From contig JAITIP010000037.1 in NCBI GenBank assembly GCA_031279415.1, positions 114,431-178,430 of the forward strand: 64,000 bases of DNA, written 5' to 3'. Below the pieces are notes generated by a model. It was not told the origin of the DNA. It worked only from the letters and a program-made list of their open reading frames with translations, and did not search any database. The DNA is from Candidatus Endomicrobium procryptotermitis (lineage in GTDB: Bacteria; Elusimicrobiota; Endomicrobiia; Endomicrobiales; Endomicrobiaceae). Positions 36,440 to 46,078 of the stretch are shown piece by piece (position 1 is the first letter of the stretch; every line of letters starts with the position of its first letter). The position numbers were made by a program, and so were the translations under genes.

Positions 36440-37912
36440 ATGGAAACCGAAACAATTATGCCAAATGAAATTATCTTAACGCTTATCGTTGCAGTTCCCA
36501 TCTTCTTCTCTTTTCTGCTTCCGATAATAGGCTGGCTTTCAGAAAAAGCAAGAAATATTACTGCACTTTGCCTTGCTTTGATTACTTTTATATTGTGTCT
36601 TTTAATGTCGCCCACCGTTTTTTCCGGCGAGATAATTACATTTTATTATGATTTTCCTTTGGGTCTCAATTTCATATTAAAGGCCGACGCTTTTGCACTT
36701 TTCTGCGCTCTTGCTTCTTCTTTGGTTAGCTCTGTGATAATTTTTTATTCATTTGAATACATAAATCGCCATCAAAATCAAAACGAATACTATTTTATAG
36801 TGTTATTGTTCTTAGGTTCTATGATGGGAATAATTTTTTCTGCAAACCTTATATTTCTTTACATTTTCTGGGAAATGACAGCTCTTGCTTCATGGCGTTT
36901 GATAGGTTTTTTTAGAAAAGAAGATTTTATAAGACGCGCAAACAAAGCTTTTATGGTTACTGCAGGCGGCGCTCTTTTGATGCTTGCGGGCTTTATTATG
37001 CTTGCCGAGCAGGCAGGCACTTTTGATTTTGCGGGCATTCATACCGCTATTGCTCCAGGAACTGTTAAAAATATTACAGTTTTTTTAATTTTGTGTGGAA
37101 TTTTTGCTAAATCGGCGACTTTTCCTTTTCATACTTGGCTTGCGGATGCAGGTGTCGCACCTTCGCCGGTTACGGCACTGCTTCACGCTGCAGTGCTTGT
37201 AAAAATAGGTGTGTATGTTTATGCCAGATTGTTTAACGGGGTAATCATTCCTTCGGAAACGGTAAAAATTACAGTATTTGTTATAATAGCTTTGAGTGCT
37301 TTCATATCTGGCGGTGCGGCTCTTATAGAAAAAGATATAAAAAGAATAATAGCTTTTTCTACGGTAAGCCAGTTGGCTTTCATATTTTTGGGTTTTGCAG
37401 CGGGGTCGCGTTTGGCTTTTGCGGGTTCGATGTTGTTTATACTCATGCATTCTGCGGCAAAAGCTGGACTGTTTCTTAGCGCAGGAATAATAGAACATGA
37501 AACGCATACGAAAAATATAATGCAGATGGGCGGACTGGCAAAAGTTATACCTATAACTTTTGGCGCTTTTCTTTTATGCATGATGTCGATAATAGGAATT
37601 CCTCCTTTGGGCGGGTTCTTCAGCAAGTTTATAGTAATAATCGGAACGGCAGATGCGGGATATGCGGGGGTTTCGGCAGTTTTTGTCGCTGCGGCAACTC
37701 TTACAATACTTTATATGCTGAGAGTGTTTTATAAAGTGTTTCTTGCACAGCCCGCCAGTTCGTTTTCTGTGCATAAATCAGGCATATTTTCTCCGATGAA
37801 TTTCAGCGTGATGCTGCTTGCGGCAATATCTTTGATTTGTGGATTTACTTTCAATTATTTAATGCACATTGCTGAACTTGCCGCAAATCAAATGTTCGGA
37901 CTAATTAAATGA
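36440..37912 (+). CDS. NuoL/MrpA-type antiporter-like subunit of membrane hydrogenase
   Basis: 490 residues with about 14 hydrophobic helices and the proton-conducting antiporter motifs of the complex I/Mrp family: ILMHSAAKAGLFLSAGIIEH and a conserved Lys in SATFPFHTWLADAGVAPSPVTALLHA. It is the first gene of an 11-gene operon and overlaps the next by 4 nt. It would pump H+ or Na+ across the membrane, driven by ferredoxin-dependent H2 formation at the peripheral arm. The start at 36440 has a poor ribosome site; an ATG at 36461 is an alternative. Confidence 0.88.
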   Translation: METETIMPNEIILTLIVAVPIFFSFLLPIIGWLSEKARNITALCLALITFILCLLMSPTVFSGEIITFYYDFPLGLNFILKADAFALFCALASSLVSSVIIFYSFEYINRHQNQNEYYFIVLLFLGSMMGIIFSANLIFLYIFWEMTALASWRLIGFFRKEDFIRRANKAFMVTAGGALLMLAGFIMLAEQAGTFDFAGIHTAIAPGTVKNITVFLILCGIFAKSATFPFHTWLADAGVAPSPVTALLHAAVLVKIGVYVYARLFNGVIIPSETVKITVFVIIALSAFISGGAALIEKDIKRIIAFSTVSQLAFIFLGFAAGSRLAFAGSMLFILMHSAAKAGLFLSAGIIEHETHTKNIMQMGGLAKVIPITFGAFLLCMMSIIGIPPLGGFFSKFIVIIGTADAGYAGVSAVFVAAATLTILYMLRVFYKVFLAQPASSFSVHKSGIFSPMNFSVMLLAAISLICGFTFNYLMHIAELAANQMFGLIK

Positions 37913-39672
37913 ATACCTTAATATTGTTCCTTATCATCATTCCTATAGTTTGCGCGGCGATTGTTTTTTTGATACCGGAAAAATACAAGAGATATAAAGA
38001 TATTTTCTTTATAGCCGTAGCAGTATTTAATTTGTGGGCAGTATGCTTTTATTTTACAAAAAACATATTTATATTCTGTGCAGGTGCAGCTTTTGATTTT
38101 TCTTTTTCGGTTATAATGTCCAGGTTTTCGGAACTTTTGCTTGTCATTTCGGCCGTCTTTGTCCTTTTAGCTTCGATTTTTGCCGTAAACAATATGAAAA
38201 ACAACCCAAAAAGTCCGCTTCTTAATGCCGGGATGCTTCTTGCCGTGTCGTTTGTCAACGGAGCTGTTATAACAGATAGTCTTATTTTTCTTTTGATTTT
38301 TATGGAAGCGATGGCGATTCCTTTTGTTATGATGATACTTTCATCTGAAAACGACAACAAAAAACTTGCTGTAAAAGCTTTTACGATTACAGCAATAGCC
38401 GATTTGTTTTTGATGATGGGAATCGGATTTATCTATTCACTGGCAAAAACTATGAACATGTCAGAAGTTTCTTTAAATCTTACGGGCTTGCTTCCGATAA
38501 CGGCTTTCGTATGTGTGATAATCGGTGCGGCGGGTAAACTTGGCGTGATGCCTTTTCACAGTTGGCTGCCGGAAGCTTCTGAAAAAACGCCAGTTTCATT
38601 TATGGTTTTTATGGCTACGGCAGCCGAAAAAATTTTGGGTATATACATATTGTATGTGGCATTAAAAATGTTCGGCGTTGAAAACGGTAATTGCGTGACT
38701 TACATTTTGATGGGTTTTGCGGCGGTTAGCGCGTTTGTTTCTGCTCTTATGTCAAACAGTCAGAAAAGTTTTAAAAAAATGCTTGCTTACACAAGCATAA
38801 GCCAGGGAAGTTTTATGATGATTGCCATGCTTACAGCTCTTCCTATAGCTGTTGCGGGCGCGGTTTTACATCTTTTGGCTCATACGATTTATAAATCATG
38901 TTTGTTTTTCATAGCAGGCATTATTGACGACAGTAAAACCGAAACTGTATCGTATAAAAAAAATCCGTACATATTTTTGTGTTTTATTTTAGCTATAGCT
39001 TCTTTCATAGGCATTCCTTTTTTTGCAGCATTCTACTCTAAAGAGATGATTTACGAAGGCGCTTTGCATCTGGGCGTCGTTTGGCATATAATAATGGTTC
39101 TTGTGACGTTTTTTTGTTCGAGCGCGGCTTTAAAATGGTTAGGGAAAATATTTTTTAACAATGATGACGAATTTTTTGAATATCCGCTGACTTCTATGAT
39201 ACCGGTGCTGACAACTGCTTTTCTCTGCTTGCTGTGCGGAATATTTAGAAATATACCTGAGGCAATAATCCAAACTGTGATTCCTTTTCCATCAGAAGAA
39301 AATGCAAATCTTATTTTGATAATAGTTTCCTCTTCGGCTTTAGGCATTGTGTTTATAAATTTTATAATCGGACACAAAAAATATAAAAATGGCTTAGGTT
39401 TTGTAAAACCGATTATTTCTTCTTTGGGAATAGACAAACTTAACGAAAATGAAAATGCAGACCCGTACAATATGGCAATGAGCATATACGATTATTTTGC
39501 CGAAGCTTCTTTCAGTTTTGACAAAGCTCTAAACTGGGTTTACGATATTGCTTTTGTGAAGCCAGTATTGTTTTGTTCACAGCAACTTGACAAAGTCCAT
39601 AACGGAAGTCTTTCAAGATACATACTATGGGCGCTATGCGGGTTGGCTTTAATAATTTTATTTTTTGTATAG
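37909..39672 (+). CDS. NuoL/HyfB-like antiporter subunit with long C-terminal helix
   Basis: 587 residues, about 16 membrane helices. The core motif is AAGKLGVMPFHSWLPEASEKTPVSF and the second is GAVLHLLAHTIYKSCLFFIAG. The C-terminal extension (about 480-587), with an amphipathic part and a final helix, resembles NuoL/HyfB, whose lateral helix spans the other antiporter subunits. It overlaps its neighbours by 4 and 8 nt. Confidence 0.88.
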   Translation: MNTLILFLIIIPIVCAAIVFLIPEKYKRYKDIFFIAVAVFNLWAVCFYFTKNIFIFCAGAAFDFSFSVIMSRFSELLLVISAVFVLLASIFAVNNMKNNPKSPLLNAGMLLAVSFVNGAVITDSLIFLLIFMEAMAIPFVMMILSSENDNKKLAVKAFTITAIADLFLMMGIGFIYSLAKTMNMSEVSLNLTGLLPITAFVCVIIGAAGKLGVMPFHSWLPEASEKTPVSFMVFMATAAEKILGIYILYVALKMFGVENGNCVTYILMGFAAVSAFVSALMSNSQKSFKKMLAYTSISQGSFMMIAMLTALPIAVAGAVLHLLAHTIYKSCLFFIAGIIDDSKTETVSYKKNPYIFLCFILAIASFIGIPFFAAFYSKEMIYEGALHLGVVWHIIMVLVTFFCSSAALKWLGKIFFNNDDEFFEYPLTSMIPVLTTAFLCLLCGIFRNIPEAIIQTVIPFPSEENANLILIIVSSSALGIVFINFIIGHKKYKNGLGFVKPIISSLGIDKLNENENADPYNMAMSIYDYFAEASFSFDKALNWVYDIAFVKPVLFCSQQLDKVHNGSLSRYILWALCGLALIILFFV

Positions 39673-41104
39673 AGGACAGATGACGGCATCAATTATTTTT
39701 ATTCCTGTTTTGTTGGTAATATTGCTTAATATTCCGCGTTTGTCGGGTAAAACGGCATATTATGCCGCATTGGCGTTTTTTGTTTATCAGCTTGTGTCGG
39801 TATTTTTTGTCGATGCGGGTTCGGCTCAGTTCGCACAGTTGATAAGTAAATGGTTTCGCTTAAACATTTTTGCAGACGGCATATCCAAAATAATGATAAT
39901 TTCAACCGCTGTTGTTGCTTTTTCGGCTCTTATGACATCAAAACCTTTCATAAAATATGACAGCAGACTGTTTTCTTTGTCAAATCTCATACTGCTTGCA
40001 GCAGCCGGCATAAACGGCATAGTTTTTGCCAGAGATATTTTTACGATTTATGTTTTTGTGGAAGTTATAGCTGCCGCTTCTTATATAATGATAGCTTTGG
40101 ATAAAACCGAGAGTTCTCTGGAAGGCGGTTTTAAATATTTGATGCTGTCTTCAATCGCGACCGTAATGATGCTTTTTGCCGTAGCTTTATTTTTTCTTGC
40201 CGCTGGAGGAACTGGGTTTATGGAAATATCGGCGGCATTACGGAATTTTGGCGGAAATCCCGTTGTCTTGCTTGCTATAATGCTTTTCATGAGCGGGCTT
40301 TTAATAAAAGGCGGGTTGATACCTTTTCACGCTTGGCTGCCGGGTGCTTACTCTTCGGCTCCTGCGGGAGTTTCTGTATTTTTGGGCGGAATTATAACAA
40401 AAACGACTGGAATTTTTACGCTTATAAGATTTTTTTATTCTGTTGTCGGTTTTAATGAGAATGTGAAAATGGTTCTTCTCATAATCGGTTCTTTATCGAT
40501 AATTATCGGTGCAATTGCCGCGATAAAGCAAAAAGATTTCAAAAAAGTTTTGGCTTATTCGAGTATAAGTCAGGTAGGATATATAGTTTTGTCGCTTGGC
40601 GCCGGAACGGCTTTTGGCGTTGCCGCTGCCGTTTTCCATATTTTTAATCATGCAATATTTAAATCACTTTTATTTGTTAACTCGGCTGCCATCGAGAAAC
40701 AGACAGGCAGACGCGACATAGATACTTTTGGCGGGCTGGGATATAAAATGCCTATTACTTCCGTAACGACTGCTATAGCGTTTTTGTCTGCTTCGGGAAT
40801 TCCGCCTCTGTCCGGTTTTTGGAGCAAACTTTTTATAATTCTGGCATTGTGGTCTGCCGGCTATAAAGGTTTTGCTTTTGTAGCCGTGCTTGCCAGCATT
40901 TTGACCATGGCATATTTTCTAAATCTTCAAAAGAAAGTATTTTTTGGCGAGATATCCACTTCAGTTGAAAATGTCAAAGAAGCGGCCTTGTCGTTTACCA
41001 TACCGCAGATTATTTTGTGCGCCATAACTGTTTTATCGGGGATAGGTTTCTTTTATATAGTAAAAGTTTTAATTTTTCCATCTGCGGGAATCATATATCA
41101 ATAA
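39665..41104 (+). CDS. NuoN/MrpD-like antiporter subunit
   Basis: 479 residues, about 14 helices. Motif KGGLIPFHAWLPGAYSSAPAGVSVFLGGI holds the conserved Lys and His of the proton channel, and AAVFHIFNHAIFKSLLFV is the matching second-half motif. It is the third antiporter-like subunit, giving the complex the same number as complex I. An ATGA-type overlap couples it to the previous gene. Confidence 0.88.
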   Translation: MYRGQMTASIIFIPVLLVILLNIPRLSGKTAYYAALAFFVYQLVSVFFVDAGSAQFAQLISKWFRLNIFADGISKIMIISTAVVAFSALMTSKPFIKYDSRLFSLSNLILLAAAGINGIVFARDIFTIYVFVEVIAAASYIMIALDKTESSLEGGFKYLMLSSIATVMMLFAVALFFLAAGGTGFMEISAALRNFGGNPVVLLAIMLFMSGLLIKGGLIPFHAWLPGAYSSAPAGVSVFLGGIITKTTGIFTLIRFFYSVVGFNENVKMVLLIIGSLSIIIGAIAAIKQKDFKKVLAYSSISQVGYIVLSLGAGTAFGVAAAVFHIFNHAIFKSLLFVNSAAIEKQTGRRDIDTFGGLGYKMPITSVTTAIAFLSASGIPPLSGFWSKLFIILALWSAGYKGFAFVAVLASILTMAYFLNLQKKVFFGEISTSVENVKEAALSFTIPQIILCAITVLSGIGFFYIVKVLIFPSAGIIYQ

Positions 41105-41132
41105 TTTTAAAACAAATAAGAGGTATTTTTTA

Positions 41133-41633
41133 ATGTTTGCCCATGTTTTGTTATTGTCATTGATAATTGTCTGTGCGGCTTTTGCCGTAGTACGCACCAG
41201 AGTCATACGTGCGGCTATAATGCTTGCGGCTATAAGTATACTCGTAACGATAACTCTTTTCCTTCTTAAAACTCCCTTGGCGGCAATATTCGAACTTTCG
41301 GTTTGTGCGGGACTTATAACGGTTATTTTTATAAGCGTAATAAGTTTGACAAACCCTTTGACAAAAGAAGAGCGCAGCGAAGAAAGAGAAAATATGTTTA
41401 AAAAATTTCTTCTTCTTCCTGTTGTAATAATAGTGTGTGCAGCGGCATTTTATATGCTTACAAAAGGGATAAATTTTATACCTGTTTCGGGTGTGGAAAC
41501 CGTCGAAATTTCTGATAAAGCGGAAATATGGCATTTACGGCAGATAGATTTGATAGGACAGATAATAATAATTTTGACGGGCGTTTTTGGAGTCGTAGTT
41601 TTGTTTAAAGATAATAAGGATGATGAAAAATGA
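41133..41633 (+). CDS. NuoJ-like membrane subunit
   Basis: 166 residues with five predicted helices. The segment AAIFELSVCAGLITVIFISVISL matches the NuoJ/MbhD pi-bulge helix that links the quinone/hydrogenase module to the antiporters. The C-terminal third has a soluble loop and one helix. It overlaps the NuoK-like gene by 4 nt. Confidence 0.8.
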   Translation: MFAHVLLLSLIIVCAAFAVVRTRVIRAAIMLAAISILVTITLFLLKTPLAAIFELSVCAGLITVIFISVISLTNPLTKEERSEERENMFKKFLLLPVVIIVCAAAFYMLTKGINFIPVSGVETVEISDKAEIWHLRQIDLIGQIIIILTGVFGVVVLFKDNKDDEK

Positions 41634-41950
41634 GTTATGAATCTTTAATGCTTTTCAAACTGTATTTGATAACCGCTCCGGTCCTGTTTGTAATCGGCGT
41701 TTATGCGATTATTATAACGAGAAACATCATTTCCATAATAATAGGGCTTGAAATTATGACAAAAGGCGTTACTATTCTGCTTGCAGCAGCTGGCTTTTTT
41801 AACGGAAGACCGCAGACGATAGAACCTTTGATTATAACGATGATAGTGGTCGAAGTTGTCATTTTAATGATTTCGTCTGGATATATAATAAATCTGGCTA
41901 AAAAACATAATTCTTTAAGCGTCGAAAATATAAAAAAGGTTAAAGGATAA
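41630..41950 (+). CDS. NuoK/MrpC-like membrane subunit
   Basis: 106 residues with three helices, the size of NuoK/HyfE/MrpC. IIIGLEIMTKGVTILLAAAGF contains the conserved membrane Glu of helix 2, and PQTIEPLIITMIVVEVVI holds the second Glu. It takes part in the proton path between the J-like and N-like subunits. Confidence 0.85.
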   Translation: MSYESLMLFKLYLITAPVLFVIGVYAIIITRNIISIIIGLEIMTKGVTILLAAAGFFNGRPQTIEPLIITMIVVEVVILMISSGYIINLAKKHNSLSVENIKKVKG

Positions 41951-41957
41951 AAATAGA

Positions 41958-42314
41958 ATGGATTGTCCATTTGCTTTAATTTTAATTCTGCCTCCTGCGG
42001 CATTTATATTATTGTTGGTTTTTTTCGTTGTTATTTCTTTTTTTACGGAAAGGATATCATATAAAAACCCGGATAACCCGCAGGGAAAAACGAAAGCCTA
42101 TGCCTGCGGCGAAGATGTTAAAGAACACAGAATCCGCCTCAATTACAGCGAATTTTTCCCTTTTGCTTTTTTCTTTACTCTTATGCACGTCATAGTTTTG
42201 ATGATTGCGACATCGCCTGAAAAAATTACCGATTCGCTTGCCATTGCCCTGCTTTTTATCGCTGTCGCATTTTTAAGTATATTGATAATATTTCGGAGAG
42301 AAAGAAATGATTAA
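41958..42314 (+). CDS. NuoA-like membrane subunit
   Basis: 118 residues with three helices. The loop between helix 1 and 2 has AYACGEDVKEHRIRLNYSEFFPFAFFFTLMHV, the NuoA pattern (Y-x-CGE, then a Y/R...F-F...F). NuoA caps the quinone-site loop in complex I; its presence in a hydrogenase operon marks a complex I-like architecture. It overlaps the B-like subunit by 8 nt. Confidence 0.8.
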   Translation: MDCPFALILILPPAAFILLLVFFVVISFFTERISYKNPDNPQGKTKAYACGEDVKEHRIRLNYSEFFPFAFFFTLMHVIVLMIATSPEKITDSLAIALLFIAVAFLSILIIFRRERND

Positions 42315-42789
42315 ATCTGTTCAAAAACTTATCAACTGGGCTCGTTTAAAATCTCCATGGGTTATACATTTTAATACTGGAGCTTGCAATGCTTGTGACA
42401 TTGAAATTGTCGCCGCATTGACGCCCACTTACGATTTGGAACGGTTTGGGATACAGCTAAAAGGAACACCAAGGCATGCTGACGTTCTTTTGTGCTCGGG
42501 ACCTGTAACAAGACAGATAAAAGACAGACTGGTTAGGATATACGAACAGCTTCCTGAACCAAAATTCGTGGTCGCGGTCGGCACGTGCGCTTGTTCTGGC
42601 GGTGTTTTTGAAGGCTGTTACAATATGCTGTCTGGCATTGACGAAGCGATTCCAGTTTCTGCCTATATTCCGGGCTGTCCCGCAAGCCCCGATGCCATTA
42701 TTGACGGCGTTTCTAAACTGTTAAAAAATTTTGAAGAAAAAGTAGAACGATATTTAAAAGAAAAAGAGGGGGCAAAAGATGGAAAATGA
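42307..42789 (+). CDS. [NiFe]-hydrogenase small subunit (NuoB/HycG-like)
   Basis: 160 residues. The proximal [4Fe-4S] ligands are C27 and C30 (GACNACDIE), C94 (GTCACSGG) and C124 (PGCPASPD). It passes electrons from the ferredoxin-like subunit to the Ni-Fe centre. It overlaps the 30-kDa subunit gene by 11 nt. Confidence 0.92.
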   Translation: MIKSVQKLINWARLKSPWVIHFNTGACNACDIEIVAALTPTYDLERFGIQLKGTPRHADVLLCSGPVTRQIKDRLVRIYEQLPEPKFVVAVGTCACSGGVFEGCYNMLSGIDEAIPVSAYIPGCPASPDAIIDGVSKLLKNFEEKVERYLKEKEGAKDGK

Positions 42790-43279
42790 TCACCCCATAT
42801 CCACAAAAATTATAAGCAAATATCCCGAACTGGCTGAAAGCATAAAAATTCAAAGGGAAAAAAGAATATGGCTGAAAGTACCTTATGCTCAGTTTCGCGA
42901 ATTTTTAGAGTTTGCCGCAGCAGATTTGAAAGTTGACATTTTTTGCATGCTTACCGGCATTGACGATAAAGAAAATTATTCTTTTATCTATCATATGGCT
43001 GACGCAGACGGGCTTATGCTTAACATAGAGACTTCCATTTCCAAAAATGGAGAGCTTGTAATTAAAACGGTCACAGACATGTATCCTGCGGCAGATTTAC
43101 AGGAAAGAGAAGTTTTTGATTTGCTCGGTATAAAAATAGACGGTTTAAAAGAAGGAAAGAGATACCCTCTGCCGGACGATTGGCCCGAGGGAGAATATCC
43201 TTTAAGAAAAGATTGGACACAGGACAGATTGGATAAAAAAACTCCTTCGCAGCAGGTTAAGGAGGAAACAAATGCCTAA
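42779..43279 (+). CDS. NuoC/HycE-N-like 30-kDa subunit
   Basis: 166 residues. The family signature is TDMYPAADLQEREVFDLLGIK, then YPLPDDWPEGEYPLRKDW, as in NuoC and the N-terminal domain of HycE. It is a structural subunit at the base of the peripheral arm. Here it is a separate gene rather than fused to the large subunit. It overlaps the large-subunit gene by 8 nt. Confidence 0.92.
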   Translation: MENDHPISTKIISKYPELAESIKIQREKRIWLKVPYAQFREFLEFAAADLKVDIFCMLTGIDDKENYSFIYHMADADGLMLNIETSISKNGELVIKTVTDMYPAADLQEREVFDLLGIKIDGLKEGKRYPLPDDWPEGEYPLRKDWTQDRLDKKTPSQQVKEETNA

Positions 43280-44492
43280 AAAATTGGTAATACCCATAGG
43301 TCCGCAGCATCCTGCATTAAAAGAGCCTGCAAGTTTTGACGTCACTTTGCAAGGTGAAAAAGTCGAAAATATTCTCGTAAAACTCGGATATAATCATAGA
43401 GGTATAGAAAAAGCCTGCGAATCAAAACCTTATTTGCACGATGTTTATCTTATAGAAAGAGTCTGCGGGATATGTTCGCATTCGCATTCGACTTGTTTTA
43501 TACAAGCGATTGAAGAAATAATCGGATTAAACGTTCCGATGAGAGCAAAATACATACGTTCAATCATAGGCGAAATGGAGCGCATTCACAGCCATCTTTT
43601 ATGGCTCGGAGTTGCAGCGCATGAAATAGGTTTTGACACTTTGCTCATGTACACGTGGCGTGACAGAGAAATAATAATGGATTTACTCGCTTTTCTTACG
43701 GGAAACAGAGTGAATTATGCAGTCAATGTAATAGGTGGAGTAAGAAAAGACATCGAAGAAAGTGAAAAAGAGCAAATACTAAAAGCTATCGAAGCTCTCG
43801 AAGAAAGAACAAAATATTATATTCAGGTGTGCAGGGAAGAGATAACACTGATTAAAAGGCTTTCGAAAGTCGGCTATTTGTCGCCGGAAGACGCCATAAG
43901 AATGGGTGTTGTCGGACCTACGGGAAGAGCTTCAAAAGTAACAAGAGATGCCAGAGCGGAAGATTCTTACGCGGCTTATGGCGAAATTGATTTTAAAGTG
44001 GTTTCGGATGACCACTGCGATGTTTACGGAAGAGCTTTGGTGCGCGTAGGCGAACTTATGGAATCTTATTCGATAATAAGACAGTTGATTAAAAAGCTTC
44101 CTGATACACCTTTGAAAGTGCCAGCGCCTTTAAGAGTACCGGCAGGTGAAGCGATAAGCAGATACGAAGCGCCCAGAGGTGAAGATGTCCATTACGTGCG
44201 TTCGAATGGAACGGATAAACCGGAAAGAGTAAAGCTCAGAGCTCCTACCCTTGCAAATGCTCAGGCGGTTTCGACAATGCTTGAAAAAGGTTATCTTGCC
44301 GACGTAACCATAGTTATAGCTGCAATAGACCCCTGTTTTTCGTGCACTGACAGAATGATACTTGCCGTAAATGATAATCTTTCAAAAAGTTCTTCGGACA
44401 TTACATGGAAGCAGCTCAGAGAACAAAGCATAGAATGGCATAAGAAAAAAAGAGGAATCGATTTTGCTAAAGTGAAATTGAACATTAAATAA
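43272..44492 (+). CDS. [NiFe]-hydrogenase large subunit, group 4 (NuoD/EchE-like)
   Basis: 406 residues. All four Ni ligands of a true hydrogenase are present: C65 and C68 in RVCGIC (L1 motif) and C355 and C358 in DPCFSC (L2 motif). In NuoD of complex I these are lost. About 46 residues follow the motif; maturation proteases of the HycI type cut after such DPCxxCxxR sites, and a HycI-like gene is 1.5 kb downstream. This is the catalytic, H2-forming or H2-oxidising subunit. Confidence 0.95.
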   Translation: MPKKLVIPIGPQHPALKEPASFDVTLQGEKVENILVKLGYNHRGIEKACESKPYLHDVYLIERVCGICSHSHSTCFIQAIEEIIGLNVPMRAKYIRSIIGEMERIHSHLLWLGVAAHEIGFDTLLMYTWRDREIIMDLLAFLTGNRVNYAVNVIGGVRKDIEESEKEQILKAIEALEERTKYYIQVCREEITLIKRLSKVGYLSPEDAIRMGVVGPTGRASKVTRDARAEDSYAAYGEIDFKVVSDDHCDVYGRALVRVGELMESYSIIRQLIKKLPDTPLKVPAPLRVPAGEAISRYEAPRGEDVHYVRSNGTDKPERVKLRAPTLANAQAVSTMLEKGYLADVTIVIAAIDPCFSCTDRMILAVNDNLSKSSSDITWKQLREQSIEWHKKKRGIDFAKVKLNIK

Positions 44493-44504
44493 TTAGGATA
44501 GAAT

Positions 44505-45443
44505 ATGGTTTCAGCTTTATTTTCAATTTTTATTTTTCCGGGTTTTTTGTTTCTATTTATTTTGGCGCTAGCTGCTGAATATATGGACAGAAAACTTTAC
44601 GCCAGAATGCAAAACAGAGTAGGACCGCCCTGGTTTCAGCCTTTTGCTGATTTGGTCAAACTTCTGGCAAAAGAACTGATAATTCCGGAAAATGCCGACA
44701 GAAAAATTTTTAAACTTCTGCCTTTGGTAGCCTGTGCGGCGGCTGTTACAGCGTTTTTGTTTGTCCCTGTATGGAAACCAGACACGCTGTTTACTTTCAA
44801 AGGCGATATAGTTGCGGTAATTTATATAATGACAATACCAACTCTTACTTATTTCTTGGGAGGCTGGTACTCAAGATCGCTTTACTCGCTTATAGGTTCG
44901 ATGAGAGTTTTGACACAGCTTTTTTCTTACGAAGTGCCGCTTCTTATGGCAGTTCTCGCTCCTGGAATTCTTGCAAGTTCATGGACATTTTCAACCGTCA
45001 TAAATTTTTATTCTGGCCGTGGATTTTTATTTCTGGTTAATGTCATAGGTTTTGTAGTGGCGCTAATAGCGGTACAGGGAAAACTTGAGAAAGTTCCTTT
45101 TGACATTCCCGAAGCGGAAACCGAAATTGTCGCGGGTACGTTTACCGAATATACAGGACCCTTATACGCATATTTTAAACTTGCGATGAATATGCAGACG
45201 ATAGCAGTATCTACACTGCTTGTGGCTGTTTTCATGCCTTTCGGTTACAATTGCGGATTTATTTTCGGGATACTTGTATATTTGCTTAAAATTGCGTTTA
45301 TCATAGCTCTTCTTACCATAATAAGAACGATTTTTGCCAGAATAAGAATGGATCAAATGGTAAGATTCTGCTGGAAATATCTTGCGCCGCTTGCTCTGCT
45401 TCAGCTTACAATAAATATAATTATAAAGGCTGCCACACAATGA
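44505..45443 (+). CDS. NuoH/HycD-like membrane anchor subunit
   Basis: 312 residues, about eight helices. The conserved QNRVGPPWFQPFADLVKLLAKE loop and the KVPFDIPEAETEIVAGTFTEYTGPLYAYF loop match NuoH/HycD/EchB. It joins the hydrogenase module to the antiporter chain and holds the E-channel. It overlaps the ferredoxin-like subunit by 4 nt. Confidence 0.93.
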   Translation: MVSALFSIFIFPGFLFLFILALAAEYMDRKLYARMQNRVGPPWFQPFADLVKLLAKELIIPENADRKIFKLLPLVACAAAVTAFLFVPVWKPDTLFTFKGDIVAVIYIMTIPTLTYFLGGWYSRSLYSLIGSMRVLTQLFSYEVPLLMAVLAPGILASSWTFSTVINFYSGRGFLFLVNVIGFVVALIAVQGKLEKVPFDIPEAETEIVAGTFTEYTGPLYAYFKLAMNMQTIAVSTLLVAVFMPFGYNCGFIFGILVYLLKIAFIIALLTIIRTIFARIRMDQMVRFCWKYLAPLALLQLTINIIIKAATQ

Positions 45444-45925
45444 AAAAATTAGGAAAAATGCTTTTTGAAGCTTTATCTTTTCTTTTTAAAAAGCCTGTTA
45501 CTTCGGAATATCCTAAAAAGAGACGTCCGATTCATGACAATATCGCTGGGATGATATCTTTTGAACAGATAAAATGCATAGGCTGCGGAATGTGTGTGAG
45601 AAATTGTCCCGCGCATGCGATAAAAATAACAAAAGTTGCCGATAAAGTGTTTAGCTGCGTGCTTTCTCTGGCAAACTGTATTTTTTGTTCGCAGTGCGTT
45701 TTATCGTGTCCTAAAAAAGCTTTGCATACTACCGACAATTTTGAACTTGCGCAGATAGACAAGTCCAAATTAATCGTTAAACTTGAAGAACTCACACCTA
45801 AGATGGAAAGTGTGGAACCTATTAAACAGCAGGAAATACAGACAGCAAAAAATGAGATGGTTTCCATAAAAAAAGAAATTGCCGCCGCCGTTGGAAATTC
45901 GGAAAATAAAGCGAAAGATGCATAG
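45440..45925 (+). CDS. NuoI/HycF-like 2x[4Fe-4S] ferredoxin subunit
   Basis: 161 residues. Two CxxCxxCxxxCP clusters: C46, C49, C52, C56 and C80, C83, C86, C90. It takes electrons from reduced ferredoxin. A Glu/Lys-rich C-terminal tail (about 110-161) without cysteines extends beyond the family core. It is the last structural gene of the operon; the NADH-input genes nuoEFG are absent, so ferredoxin is the likely donor. Confidence 0.93.
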   Translation: MKKLGKMLFEALSFLFKKPVTSEYPKKRRPIHDNIAGMISFEQIKCIGCGMCVRNCPAHAIKITKVADKVFSCVLSLANCIFCSQCVLSCPKKALHTTDNFELAQIDKSKLIVKLEELTPKMESVEPIKQQEIQTAKNEMVSIKKEIAAAVGNSENKAKDA

Positions 45926-46078
45926 GAAGAGAATACAGAAAAGCGGGCGTTGAAAGATGTGTCTGACAAATAGGATGAAACAAAACCGCTAAACTCTATA
46001 AAAAAGAGAAAAAAGCACAATAAATCTCTTTTGCTTTATGGAGAAAATCTGGAAAATCAATTTTGTCAAACCACTAAA

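Noticed and set aside
36440..45925. Respiratory complex I (nuo operon)
   Set aside because: The NuoD-like subunit keeps both CxxC Ni-binding motifs, nuoEFG are absent and a HycI-type protease gene follows, so hydrogenase is the better reading.
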